A stretch of DNA of 64,000 bases from Christiangramia fulva. GTDB lineage: Bacteria > Bacteroidota > Bacteroidia > Flavobacteriales > Flavobacteriaceae. The DNA lies in assembly GCF_003024155.1 (NCBI RefSeq), contig NZ_CP028136.1, forward strand, positions 992,001 through 1,056,000. Reading direction: 5' to 3'. This document shows, one piece after another, positions 1 through 9,639 of this stretch (positions within the stretch are counted from its first letter, which is position 1; every line of letters begins with the position of its first letter). The notes under the pieces are model-generated. The model had not been told where the DNA came from, did no database searches, and saw only the letters and a program-made list of their open reading frames with translations. The position numbers and the translations under genes are program-made.

Positions 1-1949
1 TAGATTTTAATATTTTGAAGGGCTTCAAAGTCTTCCATAAAACTTTCATTTGAAAGTCTCCAGGAAGCAGAAACTGAAGGGAAGTACCCCCATTTGTGTC
101 CTTCGGCAAACTTGGAAGATCCATCTGCCCGCAAGGACGCAGTTAAATTATATCTGTTATCAAAAGAATAAATCAAACGGCCGAAGTAAGATTCCAGAGC
201 TGAGCTACCTTTATACTGATCTGTATAATCGTTAGCATCTCCTGTACCAAGAACCGGAACATCATTGCTTACAAAATCTCCGTCCTGGGCTATTACTCCT
301 CCCCAGGAAGATTCCTGCACTTCCTGCCCTGCAAGGAAGGTCACATCATGCTTTTCATTAAAGGTATCATGGAAAGTAAGAAGGTTTTTTATGATCCAGA
401 AATCATTGTTTTCCCTTCTTACGCTTAAGCTGTTTTCACCTCTTTCCAAGGCTCCATAAGTAAAAGTGGGCTGGAAACGATCATTCAGGTTATACCCGAA
501 ATCTCCTCCAAATTCTGTTCTGAAGCTAAGGTTATCGGCAATTGTAAACTCTGCAAAAAGATTTCCAAAGAGTCTGTTTCTGGTGAGTTTATTGTCTATA
601 CTCAATGCTTCTGCAATCGGATTCCTTATACCAAATGCGATCTCATCGGCAGTAACCGGCCCCGCGAATGATCCATCGGGATTATATACTGCTCTGGCAG
701 GATTATTTAATAATGACAATGAAATAATACCATTACTGGCATTGTTCAAAGTAATTTTGTCATTTGTTCTACTTCCGGTCATGGTGATACCGGTTTTTAT
801 CCAGTCATTGATCTCAGCATTGACATTAGCCCTAACTGTAATTCTGTCAAAACCTGAACCTATAACAGTTCCTTCCTGATCGGTATAGGAAGAAGAGATA
901 TAATAATCTATTTTTTCCGAAGCGCCTGAAAAAGACAGTTCATGGTTTGTCTGCATGGCATTGTCAAAAATTTCAGCCTGCCAGTCAGTCCCCCGGCCTA
1001 ATAAACTGGGATTTAGAAATTCAATTTGCTGATTCAGGCCGTAAATTGCCCCAATCGTGTTCTGCAATTCAGCATACTGCTGAAGATTCATTACATCAAT
1101 TTTATTGGTAGGCTGCTGAATAGCGGCGTATGTACTATAGCTAAGTTTCCCTTTTCCCTTTCTTCCTTTTTTTGTGGTTATAATTACCACACCATTAGAA
1201 CCTCGCGATCCATAAATAGCCGTAGCCGATGCATCTTTTAAAATATCGATAGACTCGATATCATTAGGATTCAATGCTGCCAAAGGACTAACATCGGTTT
1301 CTCCTTCCCCGTCAGCAGTTGATCTTCCACTGGTGGCTATATTCCTGGAATCCCCAGAAACCGGAACACCATCTATTATATACAAGGGTTCGCTGGAGCC
1401 CGTAATAGTATTAACTCCACGGATTTTAACCGACACTGAAGCCCCGGGACGACCTGAGTTCTTGGTGACCATTACCCCTGCGGCCCTACCTTGCATCAAT
1501 TGATCGACACTCACCTGAGGAATATCATTCAGCTCCTCAGCATCAATCCTGGAAACAGAACCGCTGATATTCTCTTTCAGCTGTGAACCATAACCAATTA
1601 CGACAACTTCTTCAAGGCTTTCAGAATCTTCGTCGAGAGTAATACTTAAATTTTCCCCTCCGGAAACTTTTACTTCCTGGGTAACGAAGCCTACAAAGCT
1701 AAACACGAGTACAGCATTATCCCCCACCTGTATTTCAAAGTTGCCATCAAAATCAGTGGTGGTACCGTTATTGGTGTTTTTTTCAATCACATTTACCCCA
1801 AGCAGAGGCAAACCGTTTGTATCGGTAACATTTCCGCGCACCGTGTTTTGTGCCACCCCTAGTTGGGCAAAAAAACAAAAGAGAACTATTAAAAGTAATT
1901 TTCCCTCTCGCGGTAAACCGTTTTTACTTTTAAGTAATTTAATGTGCAT
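1..1949 (-). CDS. SusC-like TonB-dependent outer-membrane transporter (partial, C-terminus beyond the left edge)
   Basis: This is an open reading frame that runs off the left edge with no stop; about 649 residues are present of a family that is usually 1000-1100. It starts with a signal peptide ending near VAQ. A carboxypeptidase-like regulatory domain follows (GNVTDTNGLPLLGVNV, then TTTDFDGNF), then a TonB-box-like EEVVVIGYG, and a plug domain with PLYIIDGVPVSG and LKDASATAIYGSRGSNGV. The family imports oligosaccharides across the outer membrane together with a SusD lipoprotein. No SusD is visible here, so it probably lies beyond the left edge in the same leftward transcript. Its position beside the mannan operon suggests manno- or gluco-manno-oligosaccharides as substrate; that is inference. 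The start at 1949 is the ATG just before the signal peptide. Confidence 0.93.
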   Translation of the reverse strand, partial: MHIKLLKSKNGLPREGKLLLIVLFCFFAQLGVAQNTVRGNVTDTNGLPLLGVNVIEKNTNNGTTTDFDGNFEIQVGDNAVLVFSFVGFVTQEVKVSGGENLSITLDEDSESLEEVVVIGYGSQLKENISGSVSRIDAEELNDIPQVSVDQLMQGRAAGVMVTKNSGRPGASVSVKIRGVNTITGSSEPLYIIDGVPVSGDSRNIATSGRSTADGEGETDVSPLAALNPNDIESIDILKDASATAIYGSRGSNGVVIITTKKGRKGKGKLSYSTYAAIQQPTNKIDVMNLQQYAELQNTIGAIYGLNQQIEFLNPSLLGRGTDWQAEIFDNAMQTNHELSFSGASEKIDYYISSSYTDQEGTVIGSGFDRITVRANVNAEINDWIKTGITMTGSRTNDKITLNNASNGIISLSLLNNPARAVYNPDGSFAGPVTADEIAFGIRNPIAEALSIDNKLTRNRLFGNLFAEFTIADNLSFRTEFGGDFGYNLNDRFQPTFTYGALERGENSLSVRRENNDFWIIKNLLTFHDTFNEKHDVTFLAGQEVQESSWGGVIAQDGDFVSNDVPVLGTGDANDYTDQYKGSSALESYFGRLIYSFDNRYNLTASLRADGSSKFAEGHKWGYFPSVSASWRLSNESFMEDFEALQNIKI

Positions 1950-2197
1950 AAGAATCAATTGGCTATTTTATTCAACTATTATAGTATTCATAATATTCAA
2001 TGATCTATTTTAAATCATTATCATATTTCAACCATATTTTTTCACATACTCAAAATTAGAGGGAAAGTTAAACCTCTGTTAATATTATTTTATCATTTCA
2101 TAATCTTATTTTTTCGAAAGTGTTAAAAAACAGATATTAATCAGCGACGCTCTATTAAAATAGTGCAGTTAACACCGTAATAAGTGTAAATTATTAT

Positions 2198-3166
2198 CTA
2201 CTCTTTATTCTTCTGACTGAGCAATTTCCTAACAAATTTTCCCGATTCTGTTAGCTGACTTTTCAAACTTACCTCATCTGCATTCGTTCCAGGTACCAGT
2301 GCAGCAGAACCTTCATCCTTATCTGCAACAGACCAGTTACACCAGGAAAGCTGGTGTTCATGCATAAATTGAATCCACTGCAGGGTTTCTTCTTTGTAAA
2401 CCCTCCCATCCCCATCTGCTTCCGTAGTTCCAAATTCGCTCACAAATACAGGCAAGCCCAGAGCTATAGCATTTCTGGCTTCAGAGCGCAACTCCTCACC
2501 ATGTGTACCTGCATAAAAATGTAAGGTATAGGCTATATTCTTAGCATGGATCGGGTCATTAGCCGCTTCCATTAATTTTTGAGACCATCTTGGCGTCCCG
2601 CAAATAATTAGGTTATCAGGATCATTTTCCCGAATTACACTAATGATTTTTTCATGATATGGCTTAATTACATTAGACCAGGAAACTTCTAACGGTTCGT
2701 TATAAATTTCATAAATAACATTAGGGAAATTGCCATATTTCCGGCTCAACTCATCAAAAAAGGCCATCGCTTCCTGCGTATGATCTTGCGCATGATGGTC
2801 GTGCCAGTCCACAATGACGTAAAGATTTAGCTTTATAGCTGCATCTACCACCTCAAAAATTCTTTCTTTTTCCTTTAAAGGGTTTTCCAGATAACCTCCA
2901 TGTTCTATGCCCATGGCAGCTCTTATAATATCGATTCCCCAATTATTTTTTAGGTGGAGCAGGGTTGTTTCATTATAAAATTGCGGCTGCCACTGGCTCC
3001 AAAAAAGAGACATTCCATGCAATTCAACACTTTTACCGCTCTCATCTACTAATTGCACACCTCGTAAACTAAGATTGCCGTGCTTTAGAACAGGCTCATG
3101 TTGAGCAAAAAGCATATGGAAATTTAAACTGCCGAACAGGACCAGTAGGAATATATTTTTATTCAT
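2198..3166 (-). CDS. GH5 (subfamily 2-like) endo-beta-1,4-glucanase, secreted
   Basis: The 322-residue protein has a cleavable signal peptide (cut near FAQ, residues 20-22) and a single GH5 catalytic domain. Visible hallmarks are GMSLFWSQW (51-59), VDWHDHHA (119-126), IYEIYNEP with the presumed acid/base Glu157, YTLHFYAG (213-220) and FVSEFGT with the presumed nucleophile Glu244. This pattern matches the Cel5A-like subfamily, which cuts internal beta-1,4-glucosidic bonds. Beside mannanases it would fit glucomannan breakdown. It lies 18 bp downstream of the AraC-type regulator on the same strand and is probably co-transcribed with it. Substrate (cellulose or glucomannan) is not proven by sequence. 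Confidence 0.9.
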   Translation of the reverse strand: MNKNIFLLVLFGSLNFHMLFAQHEPVLKHGNLSLRGVQLVDESGKSVELHGMSLFWSQWQPQFYNETTLLHLKNNWGIDIIRAAMGIEHGGYLENPLKEKERIFEVVDAAIKLNLYVIVDWHDHHAQDHTQEAMAFFDELSRKYGNFPNVIYEIYNEPLEVSWSNVIKPYHEKIISVIRENDPDNLIICGTPRWSQKLMEAANDPIHAKNIAYTLHFYAGTHGEELRSEARNAIALGLPVFVSEFGTTEADGDGRVYKEETLQWIQFMHEHQLSWCNWSVADKDEGSAALVPGTNADEVSLKSQLTESGKFVRKLLSQKNKE

Positions 3167-3184
3167 GGCTATTTGAAAACACTA

Positions 3185-4057
3185 TTATAAAACTCTCTTA
3201 ATACCGCTAAATTCTTCTCTGTACTGACTGGGAGTACAGTCCTTGCTCTTTTTAAAGACCCGATTAAAATTCGCGATATTATTAAATCCGCAACGAAAGG
3301 CGATCTCCGCAATACTCATTTCCTTTTCTATAAGCCATCTCGAAGCATATCCGATTCGGGTATCATTCACGTATTCTATAAAAGTTTTTCCCGTTCTCTT
3401 TTTTATAAAACGGTTGAAGGAAACCGGACTCATATTTACAAGATCTGAAATTTCTTTGAGGCTTATTTTATTCTGATAATTCTTCTGGACATACTCATAA
3501 ATTTTTTTGATTTTGTCACTATTTTCAAAATCCTTGTTCTCAAAAACATACGTTGACAACAACCTCTGGTTTCTTGAATTTGCCAAATCGTATAAAATAG
3601 AAATAAGCTCCAGAAAATAATCTATACTATCGATTTTTGACAGTTTGGTCAGCCGCGGTTTTACCTCTTCAGAAATTTTTTTTGAAAATAAAATCCCATG
3701 AGCCGATCTTTCAAACATATCCTTTACGGGTTTCATGATTCTTCGGCTTAGAAGCTTGGCATCAAATAAATCCTGATGAAACTGGACGGTGACTTCGTGT
3801 ATTTTTTTATTGGTACAGCTGTGCAATTCCCATCCATGCTGTAGATTAGGCCCTACCAGAACCAGCTCGATATCCCCTATTTCTTCCATACTGTCCCCTA
3901 CAACTCTTCTTATTCCCTCTCCGTTTAAAATAAAGTTAAGCTCATATTCCGGATGAAAATGAATAGGAAAATCAAAATCATCCTTTACCCTGTCAAAAAC
4001 CAGAAAACTATCTGCCGGGGAAAGAGGGGTTATTTCTCTATGGACATTTTTATACAT
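3185..4057 (-). CDS. AraC-family transcriptional regulator of the mannan locus
   Basis: The 290-residue protein has an N-terminal cupin-type sensing domain (FPIHFHPEYELNFIL, residues about 30-45) and a C-terminal AraC double helix-turn-helix (about 185-285). The latter includes LKEISDLVNMSPVSFNRF and the typical second-helix block IAEIAFRCGFNNIANFNRVF, then PSQYR. It is divergent from the GH26-led operon, with 207 bp between the two starts, and sits upstream of the GH5 gene. This is the classical place for a local sugar-responsive activator, so control of both transcripts is likely. The ligand is unknown; a manno-oligosaccharide is a guess. Confidence 0.9.
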   Translation of the reverse strand: MYKNVHREITPLSPADSFLVFDRVKDDFDFPIHFHPEYELNFILNGEGIRRVVGDSMEEIGDIELVLVGPNLQHGWELHSCTNKKIHEVTVQFHQDLFDAKLLSRRIMKPVKDMFERSAHGILFSKKISEEVKPRLTKLSKIDSIDYFLELISILYDLANSRNQRLLSTYVFENKDFENSDKIKKIYEYVQKNYQNKISLKEISDLVNMSPVSFNRFIKKRTGKTFIEYVNDTRIGYASRWLIEKEMSIAEIAFRCGFNNIANFNRVFKKSKDCTPSQYREEFSGIKRVL

Positions 4058-4132
4058 GTGGTTAGTATTTTTTCAGAAAAAATTTTATCAAGAATTGACA
4101 AAATTCTATTAAATAAATATGCTTATGCAAGT

Positions 4133-4140
4133 TAATTTTG
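4133..4140 (+). promoter_or_regulatory. Candidate -7 element for the mannan operon
   Basis: The sequence TAATTTTG fits the Bacteroidota -7 consensus TAnnTTTG and lies about 125 bp before the GH26 start, in the divergent intergenic region. No clean TTTG -33 partner is seen at the usual distance, which is common for promoters that need an activator. Weak evidence only. Confidence 0.3.
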
Positions 4141-4264
4141 GATTTCCTTAACTTTTATGAAACAATATTGATTAATTCTGAATTTTTGTGAGGTTAAATA
4201 TATAAAAAGATAATATTACTCATAACATAAATAATCTATTCGATACCGATTTCTACACATTTAC

Positions 4265-5392
4265 ATGAAAAATATTATCACTTTAATAATACTATCTTTT
4301 ATCGCTCTGCTTTTTACCGGTTGTAATTCCTTACAACATAGACAGCTTGAGAACCTGTCTCTAGCCGATAAAAACACAGCAAAAAGCGCCAGGATTCTTT
4401 ATTTAAGATTAAAGGAAATTGCCGATAGAGGCATTGCCTTCGGGCAACAGGATGCTACTTTATACGGCATAAACTGGAAACAGGAACAGAATCCTATGGA
4501 AATCAGAAGTGATATAAAGGATGTTTCCGGAAAACTTCCGGCGGTTCACGGCTATGAACTTGGCCATATAGAGCTGGGAAATTCCTTTAGTTTGGATACG
4601 GTTTCTTTTGTCACTATGCGCGATCAGATTAAAAAAATACATAAAAGAGGAGCGATCATTACCTGTAGCTGGCACCTTGACAATCCCGTCACCGGTGGAA
4701 GTTCATGGGATAAAACCCCGGCAGTTGCGGCGATTTTAAAAGAGGGGACTCAAAGAGGCAAATACGAATTGTGGATAAAAAGGCTGGCTGATTTCTTTAA
4801 ATCGCTTACCGATGAGAAGGGTGATCCAATCCCGGTGGTATTCCGCCCTTTCCACGAAATGAATGGAAACTGGTTTTGGTGGGGAGCTGGAAATTGTACG
4901 CCCGAAGAATACAAGGCCCTCTGGCGACAAAGTTTTCAGCTGCTTCAGGAAAACGGCGTTCACAACCTGCTTTTTGCCTATTCTCCCAATATTATGCAAA
5001 GCAGGGAAGATTTTGAACGTTTTTATCCCGGTGACGATTACGTAGATATACTTGGCGCCGATGTGTACAATTATGGCGGAAGAGAGGCCTATATTACCAA
5101 TCTCCAACGCAACATTGCCATAATCAAGGAAAAAGGACTCCAGAAATCTAAACTCTATGCTTTAACTGAAACCGGAAACACAACTCCCGGTAGCGATGCC
5201 AATTTTTGGACAGAAAGTCTTTATCCGGGAATAAAAGATTCGGGAATAGCCTGGGTACTTTTATGGAGAAATGCCAGATTAGATCATTATTTCTCGACCT
5301 ATCCTCAAGATATCAGTGCAGAAAATTTTAAAAAATTCGAGGAATTGAAAGAAACACTTTTCCTAAATGAAGTTCAAAAAATCAAATTTTAA
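4265..5392 (+). CDS. GH26 beta-mannanase, lipoprotein
   Basis: The 375-residue protein begins with a lipoprotein signal (LLFTGCNS, Cys20) and so is membrane anchored, probably in the periplasm or on the surface. The GH26 domain carries FRPFHEMNGNWFWWG with the presumed acid/base Glu198, and ALTETGN with the presumed nucleophile Glu302; both are the standard retaining-mannanase residues. GH26 enzymes of this type release mannobiose or short oligosaccharides from beta-1,4-mannan. It is the first gene of a rightward operon; the symporter starts 3 bp after its stop. Together with the epimerase and phosphorylase downstream, mannobiose is the expected product. Confidence 0.93.
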   Translation: MKNIITLIILSFIALLFTGCNSLQHRQLENLSLADKNTAKSARILYLRLKEIADRGIAFGQQDATLYGINWKQEQNPMEIRSDIKDVSGKLPAVHGYELGHIELGNSFSLDTVSFVTMRDQIKKIHKRGAIITCSWHLDNPVTGGSSWDKTPAVAAILKEGTQRGKYELWIKRLADFFKSLTDEKGDPIPVVFRPFHEMNGNWFWWGAGNCTPEEYKALWRQSFQLLQENGVHNLLFAYSPNIMQSREDFERFYPGDDYVDILGADVYNYGGREAYITNLQRNIAIIKEKGLQKSKLYALTETGNTTPGSDANFWTESLYPGIKDSGIAWVLLWRNARLDHYFSTYPQDISAENFKKFEELKETLFLNEVQKIKF

Positions 5393-5395
5393 GCT

Positions 5396-7237
5396 ATGCT
5401 ACAGGGCTTCGATATTGCAATAATTCTTCTTTATTTGGTGGGCACCATTATCATTGGTCTGGCTTTAAGAAAAAGAGCTCAAAAAAGTAAGGAAGATTAT
5501 TTAATGGGAGGTAAAAGTCTGCCGTGGTATATGCTGGGCCTATCGAATGCCTCGGGTATGTTCGATATTTCCGGTACCATGTGGCTGGTCACCCTCACCT
5601 TCGTATACGGTTTTAAAAGTATCTGGATCCCCTGGCTTTGGCCCGTCTTCAATCAGGTGTTCCTGATGGTATACCTTTCGGCCTGGCTTAGGAGATCGAA
5701 CGTCACTACCGGCGCCGAATGGATCCTGTTCCGCTTCGATAGCGGCAAAGGAGGCCGCTGGTCTCATACTATCATCGTGATCTTTGCAATTCTAAGCTGT
5801 CTTGGTTTCCTGGCCTACGGCTTCATTGGCCTGGGAAAATTTGTGGAAATATTCATTCCCTGGGAAATCGTTTCTCAATATATTCCATTTCACGTACCTG
5901 CGGCCTATATTCCTCATTTTTACGGTATCATTTTTACCATGTTCGCCGTGTTTTACTCGGTTTTGGGCGGAATGTCGGGCATCGTATGGACCGATGTGCT
6001 GCAATACACGGTGATGACCATCTCTTCCATAGCCATTGCCGTTATAGCATGGCAGGCCATAGGCGACCATACGTTGAATGTGCCCGATGGCTGGATGAAT
6101 CCGTTCTTCGGCTGGCATCTTAATATGGACTGGAGCGGAATTATTGATGAAGTGAACACCAAGATCCTTTCCGACGGCTATTCCTTATTCACCATCTTTT
6201 TTATGCTGATGCTCTTTAAAGGAATTCTTGCGAGTATAGCCGGCCCAGCACCAAATTACGATATGCAGAAGATCCTGTCTACGCGTTCTCCTCTCGAGGC
6301 TGCAAAGATGAGTGGCTTCGCCATTTTTGCCCTCATGCCCACGCGATATTTAATGGTGGGAGGTTTTTCTATCCTCGCGGTCTTATTTTACGGGCAGCTT
6401 GACCTTACTACGGCGGGGATCCTTGATTTTGAAAAAATATTACCGGCGGCCATCCAGCAATTTGTGCCTGTAGGCCTGATGGGCTTGTTGCTGGCCGGCC
6501 TGCTCGCCGCCTTCATGTCTACCTTCGCAGGAACCTTAAATGCCGCCCAGGCTTACCTGGTGAACGATATTTATTTAAAACATTATAATCCGCAGGCTTC
6601 ACATTCCAAGGTGAAACTGATGAATTACGGAAGCGGTATCGTGGTAGTGATCATAAGTATCATTCTTGGATTTTTCGTTCAGGACGTAAATTCAATTTTG
6701 CAGTGGATCGTTTCTGCCCTCTACGGCAGCTATGTCGTTTCGAACGTTTTGAAATGGCACTGGTGGCGGTTCAACGGCGAAGGCTATTTCTGGGGAATGC
6801 TTTCGGGTATTATTCCCGCACTGATTTTCCCTTTATTCACAGATACGCTGGATCTGTATTATTTCCCGGTGATCCTGTTGATTTCAATAGCCGGAAGCAT
6901 TATAGGAACCTATACCGCACCGCCCACCAATATAGAAGTACTTAAGAATTTCTATAAAAAAACCCGCCCCTGGGGCTTCTGGAAACCCATCGCTGACGAG
7001 GTGGAAGCCGAGGACCCCGAATTCACCCGGAATACGAATTTTAAAAGAGACATATTCAACGTGGCTTTAGGCACTGTAGCTCAAACCCTGCTGGTAGTGA
7101 TCCCTTTATACCTCATCCTGCACCAAAGCTTACCTCTTTTCGTTTCACTGGCCATACTTATAGTGTGTGTAGTAATTCTGAAAAAGAACTGGTGGGATAA
7201 AATAAAAGTTGAAAATAATATTAGAAGAAAAGAGTAA
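5396..7237 (+). CDS. Sodium:solute symporter (SSS family), probable mannobiose transporter
   Basis: The 613-residue, very hydrophobic protein belongs to the SSS family. It starts with a membrane helix (FDIAIILLYLVGTIIIGLAL) and then the family's EDYLMGGKSLPWY block. It has about 13-14 predicted helices and a Gly/Ala-rich core (LMGLLLAGLLAAFMSTFAGTLN), typical of the SSS signature. Such proteins use the Na+ gradient to bring small solutes through the inner membrane. It lies between the GH26 and GH130 genes, 3 bp from each. Homologous mannan clusters of Bacteroides fragilis also contain such a symporter with GH130 and epimerase genes, so import of mannobiose is the best inference. Confidence 0.92.
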   Translation: MLQGFDIAIILLYLVGTIIIGLALRKRAQKSKEDYLMGGKSLPWYMLGLSNASGMFDISGTMWLVTLTFVYGFKSIWIPWLWPVFNQVFLMVYLSAWLRRSNVTTGAEWILFRFDSGKGGRWSHTIIVIFAILSCLGFLAYGFIGLGKFVEIFIPWEIVSQYIPFHVPAAYIPHFYGIIFTMFAVFYSVLGGMSGIVWTDVLQYTVMTISSIAIAVIAWQAIGDHTLNVPDGWMNPFFGWHLNMDWSGIIDEVNTKILSDGYSLFTIFFMLMLFKGILASIAGPAPNYDMQKILSTRSPLEAAKMSGFAIFALMPTRYLMVGGFSILAVLFYGQLDLTTAGILDFEKILPAAIQQFVPVGLMGLLLAGLLAAFMSTFAGTLNAAQAYLVNDIYLKHYNPQASHSKVKLMNYGSGIVVVIISIILGFFVQDVNSILQWIVSALYGSYVVSNVLKWHWWRFNGEGYFWGMLSGIIPALIFPLFTDTLDLYYFPVILLISIAGSIIGTYTAPPTNIEVLKNFYKKTRPWGFWKPIADEVEAEDPEFTRNTNFKRDIFNVALGTVAQTLLVVIPLYLILHQSLPLFVSLAILIVCVVILKKNWWDKIKVENNIRRKE

Positions 7238-7240
7238 AAT

Positions 7241-8437
7241 ATGGATTTTACAGAAAAAAATAAACCGGCGACAAGAATTCAGAATTTCGACAGGCTGGTA
7301 AAAACCCACCGCGAGCTGATCGAGCGCCCTAATTTTCCCCAAAAGGATTCGAACGGGATTTTTGAAAGATATGAACATCCCGTGGTAACCGCCGCGCATA
7401 CCCCGCTGGAGTGGCGCTATGATTTCGATGCCGAAACCAATCCTTATGGTCTCGAACGCATTGGCATTAATGCTGCTTTTAATCCCGGCGCCATTAAATG
7501 GAACGATAATTATGTGCTGGCGGTAAGGGTGGAAGGCAATGACAGGAAGTCTTTCTTTGCTATGGCCGAAAGCCCGAATGGCGTTGATAATTTCAAATTT
7601 TGGGAAAAACCCGTGGTCATGCCTCAAATCGGCGAGCCAGATACGAATGTCTATGATATGCGCCTCACCCGTCATGAAGACGGCTGGATCTATGGAATTT
7701 TCTGCACCGAAAGAAAAGACAAAAAAAATCCGAACGATACTACAGCAGCGGTTGCCAACGCCGGGATCGCTCGTACCAAAGACCTGGTAAACTGGGAAAG
7801 GCTCCCCGATCTTATTTCTTCTTCGGGCCAGCAGCGAAACGTGGTGATGCATCCAGATTTCATAAACGGCAAATATGCCCTGTACACCAGGCCCCAGGAT
7901 GGGTTCATTGAAGTGGGCAGCGGCGGCGGAATTGGCCTGGGCTACATTAAAGATATCACCAATCCAGATCTCGAAGACGAAAGGATCATCAATCAGAAGG
8001 CCTATCATACCATTTACGAAATGAAGAACGGCCTCGGGCCGGCTCCTATCAAAACGGAAGACGGCTGGCTTCACCTGGCTCACGGGGTACGGAATACTGC
8101 CGGAGGCTTGAGATACACCCTCTATATGTTTATGACCGATCTTGATGATATTTCCAAGGTCATCTACCAGCCCGCAGGCTATTTCATGGCGCCTAATTAT
8201 AAAGAAACCGTGGGAGATGTCCCGAACGTACTCTTTGCAAACGGGTGGATAAAAGATGATGACGGGAAGATATTTATCTATTACGCATCATCAGACACAC
8301 GTTCACATGTAGCGGTTTCTTCGATTGACAAACTGATCGATTACGTGAAGAACACCCCGCAGGATGATTTTACCTCGGCATCTTCGGTGGAAAAGATTCT
8401 CTGCCAGATAGATAAAAATAAAAAACTGGAAAAATGA
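7241..8437 (+). CDS. GH130 4-O-beta-D-mannosyl-D-glucose phosphorylase
   Basis: The 398-residue cytosolic protein has no signal peptide. It shows the GH130 five-bladed propeller pattern: [24 protein letters not shown], then [12 protein letters not shown] with the conserved proton-donor Asp139, and ERKDKKN. Phosphate-binding Arg/His residues are expected in the block [22 protein letters not shown]. The family phosphorolyses beta-1,4-mannosyl-glucose to alpha-mannose-1-phosphate and glucose. The length and N-terminal helical extension match subfamily 1, the MGP type. Its reading frame overlaps the next gene, the epimerase, by 4 bp (ATGA), which supports coupling of the two steps. Confidence 0.93.
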   Translation: MDFTEKNKPATRIQNFDRLVKTHRELIERPNFPQKDSNGIFERYEHPVVTAAHTPLEWRYDFDAETNPYGLERIGINAAFNPGAIKWNDNYVLAVRVEGNDRKSFFAMAESPNGVDNFKFWEKPVVMPQIGEPDTNVYDMRLTRHEDGWIYGIFCTERKDKKNPNDTTAAVANAGIARTKDLVNWERLPDLISSSGQQRNVVMHPDFINGKYALYTRPQDGFIEVGSGGGIGLGYIKDITNPDLEDERIINQKAYHTIYEMKNGLGPAPIKTEDGWLHLAHGVRNTAGGLRYTLYMFMTDLDDISKVIYQPAGYFMAPNYKETVGDVPNVLFANGWIKDDDGKIFIYYASSDTRSHVAVSSIDKLIDYVKNTPQDDFTSASSVEKILCQIDKNKKLEK

Positions 8438-9639
8438 TCGCTGAAAAAACTCAAGCCTATAAGACCAGCCTGGAGCAGGAACTCCGGGAAATTCTCCATT
8501 TCTGGGAAGAAAATGCTATTGATGAAGAATTTGGAGGTTTTATGGGAAAAAGAGATTTTTTCAATAAAAAAGTAGAGAAAGCCCCTAAAGGGATCATTCT
8601 GAATACCCGTTTGCTGTGGTCTTTTTCTGCTGCCGGCAATCATTATAAGAATGACCGTTATAAAGAATTAGCCACCAGGGCCTATCGCTATCTCAGGGAA
8701 AATTTCAGAGATACGAAAAATGGCGGGGTCTTCTGGGAACTCGATCATACAGGAAAGCCTATTAATACCCGCAAGCAAATCTATGCCCAGGCCTTTGCTA
8801 TCTATGCCTTGTCGGAATATTACGAATACTGCAAAGAAGCGCAGGCTTTGGAATGGGCTGAAGAACTTTTTCAGTTAATTGAAGAAAAAGCGCTCGATCC
8901 CGATCAAAATGGATACTACGAAGCTTTCCAGCACGACTGGTCGCCAATCAAAGATATGCGCCTGAGCGAAAAGGATGATAATTCTTCAAAAACCATGAAT
9001 ACCCATCTTCATATCCTGGAAGCTTACGGCAATCTATTCCGGGTAAAAGGAGGTGAAAAAGAAAAAAAAGCGCTTGAAAATCTGGTCGATTTATTTCTGA
9101 ACCGATTTTTATATGATAATATCTGGCATTTTCAGCTTTTCTTTGATGATAACTGGAAAAGGGCCAATAACCTTATTTCCTACGGTCATGATATTGAGGC
9201 CGTGTGGCTGATCCTCGAAGCGGCCAGGGCAGTGAAGAATGAACAACTCATCCAAAAGGCTGCATCTACTACTATAGAAGTGGCCAGAACTTTTCTGAAA
9301 GAAGCCTACATTAAAAATGCGGGCGTCATCAATGAAAAGGATCTTGACAGCGGTAAGACGGATACCGACCGTCACTGGTGGCCGCAGGTTGAAGCCATGC
9401 TTGGGCTGGAATACGCGTTTGAGCTTACCGGGGAAGATATTTTCCGGAAGGCTGAGCGCGATATTTGGAAATATACCCTAAAACATATAAAAGACAGAAA
9501 GCACGGGGAATGGCATTTCAGAGTCGATGAAAATAACCATCCCTATACCAGCGAAGATAAAGTAAGCATGTGGAAGGCGCCCTACCATACCTCCCGGGCT
9601 TTGATAAAACTGTTAAAAAACCATACCTATGAAAAATAG
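8434..9639 (+). CDS. AGE-family mannobiose / cellobiose 2-epimerase
   Basis: The 401-residue cytosolic protein is an (alpha/alpha)6-barrel epimerase of the N-acylglucosamine 2-epimerase superfamily. Characteristic blocks are [67 protein letters not shown] and [11 protein letters not shown]; these hold the conserved His residues that act as acid/base. It should convert mannobiose to mannosyl-glucose, the substrate of the GH130 next to it. It overlaps GH130 by 4 bp and the following GH26 by 11 bp. Cellobiose as an additional substrate is possible, since the family is promiscuous for beta-1,4-disaccharides. Confidence 0.92.
   Translation: MIAEKTQAYKTSLEQELREILHFWEENAIDEEFGGFMGKRDFFNKKVEKAPKGIILNTRLLWSFSAAGNHYKNDRYKELATRAYRYLRENFRDTKNGGVFWELDHTGKPINTRKQIYAQAFAIYALSEYYEYCKEAQALEWAEELFQLIEEKALDPDQNGYYEAFQHDWSPIKDMRLSEKDDNSSKTMNTHLHILEAYGNLFRVKGGEKEKKALENLVDLFLNRFLYDNIWHFQLFFDDNWKRANNLISYGHDIEAVWLILEAARAVKNEQLIQKAASTTIEVARTFLKEAYIKNAGVINEKDLDSGKTDTDRHWWPQVEAMLGLEYAFELTGEDIFRKAERDIWKYTLKHIKDRKHGEWHFRVDENNHPYTSEDKVSMWKAPYHTSRALIKLLKNHTYEK

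Noticed and set aside
2100..2180. GTGTTAA ... TTAACAC inverted pair upstream of the partial SusC gene
   Set aside because: The halves are about 40 bp apart in AT-rich DNA; chance is likely.
7145..8083. 312-codon open frame on the minus strand opposite the GH130 gene
   Set aside because: It is the antisense shadow of a well-supported enzyme gene; long antisense frames are common where codon third positions are GC-rich.
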